From: JAVJSD01 sp040219575
Lineage (GTDB): Bacteria > Planctomycetota > Planctomycetia > Pirellulales > Pirellulaceae
Direction of reading: 5' to 3'
Assembly (NCBI GenBank): GCA_040219575.1
Contig: JAVJSD010000144.1
Span: 1-64,000, forward strand
DNA length: 64,000 nt
The number at the start of each line of letters is the position of its first letter. The stretch's first letter is position 1. Under the pieces are notes generated by a model. It was given only the letters and a program-made list of their open reading frames with translations. It had not been told where the DNA came from and did not search any database. The position numbers and the translations under genes were made by a program. Shown piece by piece: positions 54,535 through 63,031 of the stretch.

Positions 54535-55167
54535 TCAGGATTCCCCGGCGGCGAACATCCCGTCGACGCCCTGGCAGACCTCCTGCCATTTCTCGGGCGA
54601 CGCAAACATCCCGCGGGAGACGATCAACGACGAGATCGCGCCGCGCACGTGCAACAGCATGACCTTGTTGTTCCGCCGGTGGAAATCGAATTCGCCCCAC
54701 AACAACTCGCTGCAGTGCTCTCCGGCGCGGATGGTGAGGGTGTCCTGGTCAAACAGGTACTCCACCGTTTGAAACGGCCCCTTGCCGTGCTTCCACTGGT
54801 TGTTCAGGCGGAGCCTGGCGGTCAGGTAGATGATGATCGTGCCGACGATGATCGCGCCGATGGCGCCCAGGAAGCCGAACAAGGTGGGATTGGCCAGCCC
54901 CCGCCAAACCACCACACCGAGAATCACCAGATAGGCGAGAAAGGCCGTGGCGCTGTACTGCACGAACTGGCTCTTGGGACGCGAGGCGTACACCACGCCG
55001 CGGAATCGTTGTCCCACCAGCCACTCCGATTCGTGCCATTCGTCGAGTGAGAGCGAACCCGCGGCGCGAACCTGCTGCGCGACGTCGAGCCGTCGCTCGG
55101 GCAAAGCGTCCGGCGGCTCGTCGATGCCTTGCGGCGTTTCGTACGGATTGGGATTGGCGTCGTCCAC
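54535..55167 (-). CDS. NPYxTP-motif membrane protein with YcxB-like domain
   Basis: The 210-residue product starts with NPNPYETPQG, a motif typical of planctomycete membrane proteins. Two membrane helices lie at about 72-92 and 96-115. The C-terminal domain (about 118-200, EYLFDQDTLTIRAGEHCSELLW) resembles the YcxB-like fold. The only suitable start is GTG at 55167. Function is unknown. Neighbours are unrelated enzymes on the same strand. Confidence 0.72.
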   Translation of the reverse strand: MDDANPNPYETPQGIDEPPDALPERRLDVAQQVRAAGSLSLDEWHESEWLVGQRFRGVVYASRPKSQFVQYSATAFLAYLVILGVVVWRGLANPTLFGFLGAIGAIIVGTIIIYLTARLRLNNQWKHGKGPFQTVEYLFDQDTLTIRAGEHCSELLWGEFDFHRRNNKVMLLHVRGAISSLIVSRGMFASPEKWQEVCQGVDGMFAAGES

Positions 55168-55223
55168 GACTGCTCACGAATTCCACGAACCACACGCCGC
55201 CGTCGCGCGGCGAAAGCGCGGTT

Positions 55224-56273
55224 TCAAAAGGTTCCGTCGCGGCTCTCGAAGTGCGTCGGCTTGCCCAGGCTTTCTCCACCGCGCCGCACCCAGTCGGCCG
55301 TCCACGCGATCAGCGTCTCGGCGGAGACCGACGGCCGGGCGAACAACTTCCAACCGTACGAGCCGTCGCTGAGCAGCGCGTCGGGACCTTCCTGGCCGGA
55401 GAACGACACCGGCCGGTCGAGCAATTCGCCCAGCCGCAGGCAAACCTCGCGCACCGACAGCAATTCCGGCCCCGCGATGTTGATGGCCCGCGGAGGCGAC
55501 GCGGCGCGCGCCAACGAGGCGAGCGCCATGGCGTTGGCGTCGGCCTGCCAGATCACATTGGCGTAGCCCATGCTCAAATCGATCGTCTCCCCCGCGTGCA
55601 CCTGCCGGGCCAGATCGACCAACACGCCGTAGCGCATCTCCGTCGCGTAGTTCAGTCGCAGCAGGGCGACCGGCGTGCTCTTGCGCTGGCTGAAGAACTC
55701 GAACATTCGCTCGCGGCCGACGGCGGCCATGGCGTAGTCGCCGATCGGCGCCAGGCCGTCCGATTCGCGACTGCCGCCGCGCTCGCGCGGCGTCAGGCCG
55801 TACACGTTGCCGGTCGAAAACGCCGCGATGCGACTGGCCCCATACCGGCGGCAGACCAGCGCCGGGATGTAGCAGTTGGTGGCCCAGGTCATGGCCGGGT
55901 CGGCGGCGGCGCCGAATTTGAAGGAGGCCAGGTACACGACGTTTTCGGCCTCGGGAAGCGCCGCCACGGCGGGCTCCTCGAACAGGTCGGCGGCCACGGT
56001 TTCGACGCGCCAGTTCTCCAGCTTCTGGCGCGCCTCGGCGTTGGTGAACCGCGAGACGCCGAGAATTCGCCGCTCGGGGCCGACTTCATCCGCGGCCCGA
56101 CGCGCCATGCGGGCCATCGTCGGCCCCATCTTGCCGCCGACCCCCAGCAGCACGATGTCGCCCGAGAGCCGCGAAAACGCCTCCAGCAGATAAGGCGTCG
56201 GTCGGCTCAGTCGCTCTTCGAGATCGGCGACGTCCCGGGGCGCGGATTCGGGCGAGGAAGGGTGGTTCGACAT
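55224..56273 (-). CDS. NAD-dependent epimerase/dehydratase-like protein lacking the catalytic Lys
   Basis: The 349-residue extended-SDR protein has the Rossmann motif GVGGKMG near residue 45 and the usual strands (NVVYLASFKFG, IAAFSTGNVYG, INIAGPELLSVREVC). The Ser/Thr position is kept (AFSTGN), but the YxxxK motif reads YAMAA, so the catalytic Lys is Ala. It probably binds NAD and a nucleotide sugar but may not turn it over, or uses a shifted mechanism. It lies divergent to the MBL nuclease gene. Confidence 0.8.
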   Translation of the reverse strand: MSNHPSSPESAPRDVADLEERLSRPTPYLLEAFSRLSGDIVLLGVGGKMGPTMARMARRAADEVGPERRILGVSRFTNAEARQKLENWRVETVAADLFEEPAVAALPEAENVVYLASFKFGAAADPAMTWATNCYIPALVCRRYGASRIAAFSTGNVYGLTPRERGGSRESDGLAPIGDYAMAAVGRERMFEFFSQRKSTPVALLRLNYATEMRYGVLVDLARQVHAGETIDLSMGYANVIWQADANAMALASLARAASPPRAINIAGPELLSVREVCLRLGELLDRPVSFSGQEGPDALLSDGSYGWKLFARPSVSAETLIAWTADWVRRGGESLGKPTHFESRDGTF

Positions 56274-56453
56274 TGGGCCAAGGAGTTATCACGTGGCGCA
56301 GGCCGCCTACGTCGCAAGCGGTTGGCCGACGCTGGCAGCGTCGGCCGCGGTGAATTCTCTTGCATTTAACCATGTCGACCGCCGGCACGCCACGCGACTA
56401 TGATGCGGCTTCGGGACGCGTCGCGCCCCACTCCTTTCCACGGACGGCCTCGG

Positions 56454-57857
56454 ATGTTCAAGCTGCATTTTCTCGGCGCCGCGCGGCAAGTGACCGGCTC
56501 GCGGTACTGCATCGAATCGAACGGCGCGAAACTGCTCGTTGATTGCGGCATGTTCCAGGAGCGGGAGTTCCTAGAGCGCAACTGGGAGACGAGTCCGATT
56601 CCCGCCGCCGAGATCGACGCGCTGCTGTTGACGCACGTACACATCGACCACAGCGGGTTGATCCCCAAACTCTGCCGGGAGGGATTTCGCGGTCCGATTC
56701 ACTGCACTCGGCCCTCGGTTCCCCTGGCCGAGGTGTTGCTCCGGGATTCGGCCGAGATTCAAGAGGAAGACGCGGCCTACAAGCGGCGGCGGCACCAGCG
56801 CGAGCACCGACGCGGGCCGCATCCCGAAGTGCCCCTGTACACCGAGCGCGACGTCGAACACTGCCTGGGGCAATTCGTCGGGCATCCCTATCAGAAAAGC
56901 GTCAAGCTGAACGAGGAAATGTCCGTCACGTTTCACGACGCGGGACACATCCTCGGTTCGGCGATGTTGGAGGTGCTGCTGGAAAACGGCGGCCAGCGGC
57001 GGCGGCTGGTGTTTTCCGGCGACATCGGCCAGTGGGACAAGCCGCTGATCCGCGATCCCAGCCTGTTTGAACAGGCCGACTACGTGGTGATGGAGTCGAC
57101 CTACGGCGACCGCGATCATGAGCAGGCCGGCGACGTGGAGACGCAGCTGGCCGACGCCATCAATGCGACGTTCGCCCGCGGCGGCAACGTGGTGATTCCC
57201 ACCTTCGCCGTCGAGCGGTCGCAAGAGCTCGTGTACTCGATCAGCCGGTTGGTGCACGCCGACCGCATTCCAGACTGCCGTGTGTTTCTCGACAGCCCGA
57301 TGGCCGTCGACGTGACCGACATCTTCCGCCAATTTCAGGACTGCCTCGACGAGGAGACCTGGCAGCTGATCACCTCGGGCGAGCCGCCGCTGCACTTTCC
57401 CGGCCTGCAGATGGTGCGGACCGCGGCGGAGTCGAGGCAGATCAACAAGACGCGCGATCCTTGCGTGATCATGTCGACCTCGGGCATGTGCACCTCCGGC
57501 CGCATCAAGCACCACCTGCGGCAGAACCTCGACCGCCCGGAGTGCACGATCCTGTTTGTGGGCTACCAGGCCCACGGGACGCTCGGTCGTCAGATTCTCG
57601 ACGGCAAGCCGCGGGTGCGGATCCACGGCCGCGACTATCCGGTGCGGGCGCAGGTCGCGCAGATCTACGGCTTCTCCGGCCACGCCGACCGCAGCGGCCT
57701 GCTGCGCTGGATTGGAAATCTGAAGTCGCCGCCGCGGCGGATTTTCCTGACACACGGCGAAGAAGACGCCGCCCGCAGCCTCGCCGCCGAAATCACGCGG
57801 CGTCACGGCTACCCGGTGACGATTCCCGAGTACCAGCAAGCGGCGCCGCTGGAGTGA
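56454..57857 (+). CDS. Beta-CASP MBL RNA nuclease (CPSF73/Ysh1-like)
   Basis: The 467-residue protein has the metallo-beta-lactamase motifs THVHIDHSG, DAGHILGSA and SGDIG, the beta-CASP motifs FLDSPMA and STSGMCTSGR, and FSGHADRSG with a late THGEEDAA (RMMBL). This is the architecture of CPSF73/Ysh1-type endoribonucleases that act on RNA. Bacterial members are less well known but are likely RNA-processing nucleases. The ATG at 56454 starts at MFKLHFLGAARQVTG, the first MBL strand. Its 3' end overlaps the convergent WbqC gene by 65 bp. Confidence 0.92.
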   Translation: MFKLHFLGAARQVTGSRYCIESNGAKLLVDCGMFQEREFLERNWETSPIPAAEIDALLLTHVHIDHSGLIPKLCREGFRGPIHCTRPSVPLAEVLLRDSAEIQEEDAAYKRRRHQREHRRGPHPEVPLYTERDVEHCLGQFVGHPYQKSVKLNEEMSVTFHDAGHILGSAMLEVLLENGGQRRRLVFSGDIGQWDKPLIRDPSLFEQADYVVMESTYGDRDHEQAGDVETQLADAINATFARGGNVVIPTFAVERSQELVYSISRLVHADRIPDCRVFLDSPMAVDVTDIFRQFQDCLDEETWQLITSGEPPLHFPGLQMVRTAAESRQINKTRDPCVIMSTSGMCTSGRIKHHLRQNLDRPECTILFVGYQAHGTLGRQILDGKPRVRIHGRDYPVRAQVAQIYGFSGHADRSGLLRWIGNLKSPPRRIFLTHGEEDAARSLAAEITRRHGYPVTIPEYQQAAPLE

Positions 57858-58626
57858 GTCCTTCGCTCTGGGAGTTGCTCGCGGAGGCGCCGTCGTTCGC
57901 TGTGCGGCGATTCTCACGAACGACGTAGCGTGAAGCGTCGCGGCCCGCATTCAGCAGCACATCGACGATGCTTACGTAATGGTTGAAGGGCGGGAACAGC
58001 TGTTCGTATGGTTCGAAGCCTTCGTACTCGAAGAAGGAGACCTCGATGCCTTCCTGATGGAAAGCGGGCACATCGAGGTAACACTCGGCGGCGGGGCCGG
58101 AAATGTAATGCGTGGCGCCCACCTGGGTGCAGAGCGAAAGCAGACGTTGTGACTTGATCGCATCGGCGCGACAGACGTAGTCCGAATCTCGCGTGATGGG
58201 CGTATCGATTTCCAGCGCGCGACAGATCTCGCGAAGCAGTGCAGCGTTCACCTCGCTCAGCCAAGACGAATCGAGCGACCTGTAACACGATTCCAACCAC
58301 GGTCCGAACTCGGCGAAGCGGGGAGCCCGGCAATAGTTGCGACGGATCGTCTCCCAGTGCCGTGTATTCCAGGCGTCATCGGCGATCCTTGTATCGCAAA
58401 TTCGCTGGTCGAATTTGCCTTTGACTTCGACGGGGATCGTCAGCCATTGACCGCCGTTGCTCGTCTTGATGCGATTGCGGTTGCGCCAGTCGCGGCGGGT
58501 GTACTGCACGGTGTCGAGCAGGATGAACTCGTCGACCGCCGCGATGAAATCGAAGTACCCTTTCCAGGGGATGTAATTCGACTGAATGATGCCCACGGTT
58601 TTTCGGGCGGCGCCGGGAGTCGTCAT
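57793..58626 (-). CDS. WbqC-family protein
   Basis: The 277-residue product belongs to the WbqC family of glycan clusters: VGIIQSNYIPWKGYFDFI at the N-terminus, TVQYTRRDWRNRNRIKTS, GQWLTIPV and FPPFNHYVSIVDVLLN near the end. WbqC proteins are thought to act in O-antigen/polysaccharide assembly, possibly as N-acyl or amidotransfer enzymes, but the reaction is not established. I chose ATG at 58626 since the preceding residues look untranslated. It is the last gene of the operon. Confidence 0.85.
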   Translation of the reverse strand: MTTPGAARKTVGIIQSNYIPWKGYFDFIAAVDEFILLDTVQYTRRDWRNRNRIKTSNGGQWLTIPVEVKGKFDQRICDTRIADDAWNTRHWETIRRNYCRAPRFAEFGPWLESCYRSLDSSWLSEVNAALLREICRALEIDTPITRDSDYVCRADAIKSQRLLSLCTQVGATHYISGPAAECYLDVPAFHQEGIEVSFFEYEGFEPYEQLFPPFNHYVSIVDVLLNAGRDASRYVVRENRRTANDGASASNSQSEGLTPAAPLAGTRESSPGSRDAA

Positions 58627-58675
58627 CGGGGGACTTTCAATCGGAGTTTCGTACCGCGGAGGCGATGCCAAAAGG

Positions 58676-59554
58676 TCAGCGGGGCTTTTTCAGGACGGCC
58701 AGCACCGAAGCGCCCCACGGGAACGGCACGGCGTGTCCCAACGGCGTCTCTGCCGAAAAGACCGCGGAGAGCAGGTGATTGGCCAAGGGCCCGGGCACAC
58801 GGTGCGTGCTCTCCAAGTGCTGCCGGATCTCTTCGGGCGACATCCGTTCGATATCGGGCCGAAACAGGCGGCTGCCGACCAGCAGGGGACTCAGGAAGAA
58901 CATGAAGTAACGACTCCACTGCAGCGACAGCCCACACTGCTTCGCGAGCCGGGCGTAATCGCGACGACTGTAGCGGCGTACGTGGTGCGCGAGGTCGTCG
59001 TTGTAGCTCCAGAAGCACTGCAGAGCCGGCGTCGCCACCAGCGCGACGCCGCCTGGACGCAGCAACTGTGCGACCTGACGCATAGCGCCGACGTCGTCGG
59101 GAATGTGTTCGAGCACGTCGAGCAGAAAGGCGACGTCCCAGCGATCTGTCCACTGGACGTCGAGCAAGTCGACCTGATAGCGACGCACGCGCTCGCCGAC
59201 GACGTCGCGGGCTTTATCGAGAGCACGACGGGACGAGTCGGCGAGTGCGCATTCCGCGAACAGGTCGGGAGCCTCGTCAACAAGATAGCGCACCCAACCG
59301 CCGCAACCGCCGCCAAGATCAACGGCGCTTCCGCGGGCGGCGTTGTCGTTGCGACGCATCTCGCGGCGCAGGGCATGCAGCAGGAATCGATGCCGTCCGC
59401 GATACCAGAAGTGTCGGGATTGCATGTCGAGCAGCGCGTCGAAGCCGCTCGAGTCATATTCGTCCTCACGGTGCGTGACGGGGCGGGGCGGGACGTAGAT
59501 GCCATCGGCGTCCGCCGAGTAGTCGTCCGTGATTTCCGCGGTCGCGATCGCCAT
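58676..59554 (-). CDS. Class I SAM-dependent methyltransferase
   Basis: The 292-residue product carries the SAM site VDLGGGCGGWVRYL, the following acidic strand CALADSSRRAL, and DVAFLLDVLEHIPDD, then FWSYNDDLAHHVRRYSRRDY and a C-terminal hydrophobic stretch FFLSPLLVGSRL. The type resembles methyltransferases of polysaccharide and lipid biosynthesis clusters. The ATG at 59554 is chosen because the upstream extension lacks protein character and overlaps the neighbouring gene. It sits between the propeller protein gene and the WbqC gene. Confidence 0.85.
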   Translation of the reverse strand: MAIATAEITDDYSADADGIYVPPRPVTHREDEYDSSGFDALLDMQSRHFWYRGRHRFLLHALRREMRRNDNAARGSAVDLGGGCGGWVRYLVDEAPDLFAECALADSSRRALDKARDVVGERVRRYQVDLLDVQWTDRWDVAFLLDVLEHIPDDVGAMRQVAQLLRPGGVALVATPALQCFWSYNDDLAHHVRRYSRRDYARLAKQCGLSLQWSRYFMFFLSPLLVGSRLFRPDIERMSPEEIRQHLESTHRVPGPLANHLLSAVFSAETPLGHAVPFPWGASVLAVLKKPR

Positions 59555-59577
59555 AGTTCTCACCGAGCGTACGATTG

Positions 59578-60513
59578 TCAGGCCTCGAGGACCGCTAAGC
59601 CAAATCCGGTTTTGCCAAAGCCGTTGCCGCAATACAGCAGGCGCCGCTGGTCGTCGTGATCGAAAACGAAGGGGTATTCGATCATCTCCGAATCCCAACC
59701 GGACGCGGAGACGTCGAGGGATTCCTTTTCGTCAAGCCTTTCCCAGGCGAGACCGTCCGGCGATTCGGCGTAACAGATGCGATACGTCTCTCGGTCCACG
59801 TCGCCACGGGCGCAGAACCACATCCGGTATGTCTGGTCGTCCTTCACCACACACGGCTTGCACATGGCGTATTCCTGCGGGCATTTGAAGTCGAGAGCCA
59901 CATGCCCCTCGCGCCGCCAGTGAATGCCGTCGTCGGATTCGGCGTACTTCAGCAGGTGCCGCATATCGCGCTGCTCCGCTCCCCAGGCGATGTTCGAGCC
60001 GTACCACATGCGGAACACTCCGTCCTCGCGCATCACCCAGGGATACGAAATGGTGTACGGATCGACCTCGTCGAGCGGCACGATGGGAAACCGCGTATAG
60101 CGTCGGAATGGTTCACCGGGCCCTTCGCTGATCGCCAGGCCGAGGGCGTTCTTCCAAGGGACGGTCACGGCCAGGTTCCAACCCATGTAGTACAGGAATC
60201 GACGCTCGCCGACCGGCACGATGCACCCGATCGATACACCGCAATCGTCGAACATCGACAGGTCGCCGGGGGCCAGCACCGGCTGATCGGCCTCGCGGAG
60301 AATGTGCGACGGCTGCTTCAGATCGAGCTCCACAAACGAGATGCTCGAACGATTCCCCCGGTCGCGGCAACTGAAGTAAATCCGATAGAGGTCGCCGTCA
60401 ATCCGCTCGGCGACGGGGTTCGCCGCGTGAGAGACCGCCCAGGGATGCCGGCCGTCAGGCGCGTAGACGTGTCCCAGCTTTCGCCAGGTCGTGCTCGTCA
60501 AAGCTTGTTGCAT
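59578..60513 (-). CDS. GH43-like five-bladed propeller protein
   Basis: The 311-residue product has repeated WYG/YYMGW-type strands (SMFDDCGVSIGCIVP; FLYYMGWNLAV; FRMWYGSNIAWG; YRMWFCARGDVD) typical of the GH43/GH32 five-bladed propeller fold. It lacks a signal peptide, so it acts in the cytoplasm, unlike normal secreted GH43 enzymes. Such cytoplasmic relatives occur in O-antigen clusters and may be glycan-modifying enzymes or phosphorylases. No catalytic trio can be fixed by eye. The start overlaps the end of the acetyltransferase gene by 16 bp. Confidence 0.82.
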   Translation of the reverse strand: MQQALTSTTWRKLGHVYAPDGRHPWAVSHAANPVAERIDGDLYRIYFSCRDRGNRSSISFVELDLKQPSHILREADQPVLAPGDLSMFDDCGVSIGCIVPVGERRFLYYMGWNLAVTVPWKNALGLAISEGPGEPFRRYTRFPIVPLDEVDPYTISYPWVMREDGVFRMWYGSNIAWGAEQRDMRHLLKYAESDDGIHWRREGHVALDFKCPQEYAMCKPCVVKDDQTYRMWFCARGDVDRETYRICYAESPDGLAWERLDEKESLDVSASGWDSEMIEYPFVFDHDDQRRLLYCGNGFGKTGFGLAVLEA

Positions 60514-61181
60514 GCCTCCAGCACCTTCATGAATGCGCGGCTGTCTTCAGATACGCAACCCGATTTTCCGGGCAAGTAGACGCCGCTTTGTTTCGTATCC
60601 TCGGTGATCAGCACGTCGGCGCCGACGAACGTTTGAGGCTCGACCACGACATGATTCGAGATTGTGGCGCCGATGCCCAGAAAGCTGTGCTCGCGGACGA
60701 CCACGTTGGCCGCGACCGTGCAATGCGACGAGATCCAGCAATGGTCTTCGACGACCGTCATGTCGCCCACGTGGTTGCTAGACCACATCACCACGTTGTT
60801 GCCGATCTTCACATCGAGATTGATCGACTGGTTGTCGAGCAGGAAGCAGTTTTCGCCGACGTCGAGATCCTCGATGCGAAAGATGTCGGAGCTGACGTAG
60901 CTCACGAATCGATAGCCGCGCTGTTTCGCCTCCAGGTATTTTCGCGACCGCAGGTGGTTCATGTCCTGATAACCGAGGACGACGAACATTCGATAATCGT
61001 CGGGAGGAAAGCGGCTCTCGACTTCTTCGAACGCCGTCACCGGCAGCCCGTGAAACTCTGCTTGCCGCAAATACTGCGCGTCGACGGTGAACCCGCACAC
61101 CTCATGCTCGCTGTCGCGCGTAAGGTAGCGATAGGCGACGTCGGCGCCGCGGCCCGTGCCGAACACCACGACCTTACTCAT
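60498..61181 (-). CDS. Left-handed beta-helix acetyltransferase (PglD-like)
   Basis: The 227-residue product has an N-terminal nucleotide-sugar-binding Rossmann half (VVVFGTGRGADVAYRYL, MFVVLGYQDMN), then hexapeptide turns (DLDVGENCFLLDNQSINLDV, KIGNNVVMWSSNHVGDMTV, CTVAANVVVREHSFLGIGAT). This is the PglD/NeuD layout, where the enzyme acetylates an amino-sugar nucleotide before assembly. The start overlaps the upstream methyltransferase by 8 bp and the end overlaps the propeller gene, so the group is translated together. Confidence 0.88.
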   Translation of the reverse strand: MSKVVVFGTGRGADVAYRYLTRDSEHEVCGFTVDAQYLRQAEFHGLPVTAFEEVESRFPPDDYRMFVVLGYQDMNHLRSRKYLEAKQRGYRFVSYVSSDIFRIEDLDVGENCFLLDNQSINLDVKIGNNVVMWSSNHVGDMTVVEDHCWISSHCTVAANVVVREHSFLGIGATISNHVVVEPQTFVGADVLITEDTKQSGVYLPGKSGCVSEDSRAFMKVLEACNKL

Positions 61182-62235
61182 GGCCGCCTTCCCGCGTCGC
61201 TACGGGGCCCTCCAGCACTCGCTCCGCCTCGACGCGGACAAGCGTGTCGAGCCACTGATGCATGCTCATCCCAGCCGCCTGCGCCGCCTGTTGCGCCAGT
61301 TCTTTCGTCTCCAGGGACACGCCTTCCAACTGGCCGAAGTAACGGGTTCGCATCGAGCCGCCGCGACGACCGGCGTGCATCAGGTCGAGGTTCAAAGGAG
61401 GGGGGCCGTCTCCCTTGGTGAAAGCGATCACGTAGAAGCAGTTGCCCATGATCCACCGCACGGTCACGTCGCGGGCGCAGACTGGAATCGTCTCCAACGG
61501 CAGGGGGCTGCGGAACAAGGGGTTGTTGGTGCCGACGATGCCTTCGAACTCGGTGCCTCGCAGCCAGGGGCCGACCGACTCGTCGCCGTACAGCACGCGG
61601 CCGCCGAGTTTCGTCACGCGGGCGAACTCCTCCGCCGCGCGGGGCAGATCGCCGAACTGATTGAAGCCGCCGAAATGGAACACGACATCGAAGAATCCGT
61701 CGTCGAAAGGAAGGTACGCTCCGTTCGAAACGAAGTACTGCAGGTCGCAAGAAAAGTTCATCTGTTGGTCGTACTGCCTCATTCTGTCGCGGCAGGTGTA
61801 GACCATGTTCGGCGAGAGATCCTGCATGTACAACGCGCCGTGCTCGCCGAGCCGTCGCGCCAAGCGAAACGAATCGCGTCCCGTGCCGCAGCCGATCTCC
61901 AGCACGCGCGCGTTGGGCTTCAGTTGACACATGTCGATCATCAATTCACGGACCGCTTCCTCGTCCTCGTACAACGCTTGGAACTGCCAATCGAGCGCGG
62001 CGTCGTAAATTCGTTCGGCGACCTGGTCGTACTCCCGCTGCGTCTGCGACTCGACCTCGCTGAGACGATCCGGATAGACGAAGTCCGGCACTCCGGCCTT
62101 CACGGAAAAGCCGCGCCCCGTGGGCGTCGTGAGTCGGCCCGACGGCATGTCGGACGAATCCGACTCTCGGCTTGACCATTGCATCGCCGCCCGGGTCGCC
62201 GGACATCGGTATTGTGCGAATTGATGAGTGATCAT
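61174..62235 (-). CDS. SAM-dependent methyltransferase with Trm112-like N-terminus
   Basis: The 353-residue product begins with a Trm112/zinc-type stub (YRCPATRAAM, VPDFVYPDRLSE). The methyltransferase core is VLEIGCGTGRDSFRLARRLGE, then FFDVVFHFGGFNQFGDLPRAAEEFARVTKLGGRVLY. The start at ATG 62235 is fixed by a strong AGGAGG at 62241-62246, five bases away. It overlaps the following acetyltransferase gene by 8 bp. It would methylate a sugar or lipid intermediate in the cluster. Confidence 0.87.
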   Translation of the reverse strand: MITHQFAQYRCPATRAAMQWSSRESDSSDMPSGRLTTPTGRGFSVKAGVPDFVYPDRLSEVESQTQREYDQVAERIYDAALDWQFQALYEDEEAVRELMIDMCQLKPNARVLEIGCGTGRDSFRLARRLGEHGALYMQDLSPNMVYTCRDRMRQYDQQMNFSCDLQYFVSNGAYLPFDDGFFDVVFHFGGFNQFGDLPRAAEEFARVTKLGGRVLYGDESVGPWLRGTEFEGIVGTNNPLFRSPLPLETIPVCARDVTVRWIMGNCFYVIAFTKGDGPPPLNLDLMHAGRRGGSMRTRYFGQLEGVSLETKELAQQAAQAAGMSMHQWLDTLVRVEAERVLEGPVATREGGHE

Positions 62236-62240
62236 GGAGT

Positions 62241-62246
62241 CCTCCT
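62241..62246 (-). promoter_or_regulatory. Shine-Dalgarno site of the second methyltransferase
   Basis: AGGAGG on the minus strand, five bases before ATG at 62235. It rules out the longer in-frame start at 62316, which would overlap the upstream gene. Confidence 0.85.
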
Positions 62247-62269
62247 GACTCAGTGCGGCGTTCTCGCGA

Positions 62270-63031
62270 TCAAGCCGCTGGGCATTCCGTGCGGCGACAT
62301 ACGACTGTCCAGACATGCTCCTCGATTCCCCAGAAATCGTTTCGGCAGCAACCGATCGCGAAGTCGTCGAAGTAGGGAGACAATCCGCCCGCGATGGAAT
62401 CCTCGTCAGCGAAGCACTTCAGGACGTAGCCGTTGCGCAAGCCGTACGGGTCGTTGGCGACTTCGAGATGTCCGTCCCCCAGATCGACTGCGTCCCGCAG
62501 GATGTAGGTCGAGGGCGTTGGAGCGGAGAACACAAAGCGTCCGCCGGGTGCGAGCACGCGGGCGATTTCCAACAGATTGTCGCGAAACGTGGTGCCGGGA
62601 TCGACGTAGTAACAGGCATGGCAGGCGAGCAATTCGTCGAAGCGTCGATCCTCAAAGGGGATCGCTCGATTACGGCCGACGCGGATCTCCGCGTCTACTC
62701 CGAGCGACTTCATCCTTCCCCGCGTCAAGTCGCAGATCGATTCAGATATTTCGACCCCATGCACGTGCATGCCGAGATTGGATAGCAACGGCATGTTGCG
62801 ACCGTCCCCGCACCCCAAATCCAGGACGTTCTTTTCACGATAGTCGCGATCCTTGTTGTGCAATCGAGGATAACTCCCCAGAAATGCGCGCACCACGAAT
62901 TCAACCGGATAGACGTGAAACGCAGTCCTCTCATGGTAGAAGGCGTCGTACGTTCGCTCAAGTGTGTTGTGCATCACCAAATCATCCCAAGCGGTTGCCC
63001 GCAGAAATGTGTAGTTGTCTTTCTTCTTCAC
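62270..63031 (-). CDS. SAM-dependent methyltransferase
   Basis: The 253-residue product has the SAM motif VLDLGCGDGRNMPLLS, the acidic VHGVEISESI, DELLACHACYYVDPG and LAPGGRFVFSAPTPST. The first codon at 63031 is GTG, overlapping the formyltransferase gene by 50 bp; ATG at 62974 is an alternative that would start eight bases after that gene. It is probably a sugar or lipid O-/N-methyltransferase of the glycan cluster. Confidence 0.85.
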   Translation of the reverse strand: MKKKDNYTFLRATAWDDLVMHNTLERTYDAFYHERTAFHVYPVEFVVRAFLGSYPRLHNKDRDYREKNVLDLGCGDGRNMPLLSNLGMHVHGVEISESICDLTRGRMKSLGVDAEIRVGRNRAIPFEDRRFDELLACHACYYVDPGTTFRDNLLEIARVLAPGGRFVFSAPTPSTYILRDAVDLGDGHLEVANDPYGLRNGYVLKCFADEDSIAGGLSPYFDDFAIGCCRNDFWGIEEHVWTVVCRRTECPAA

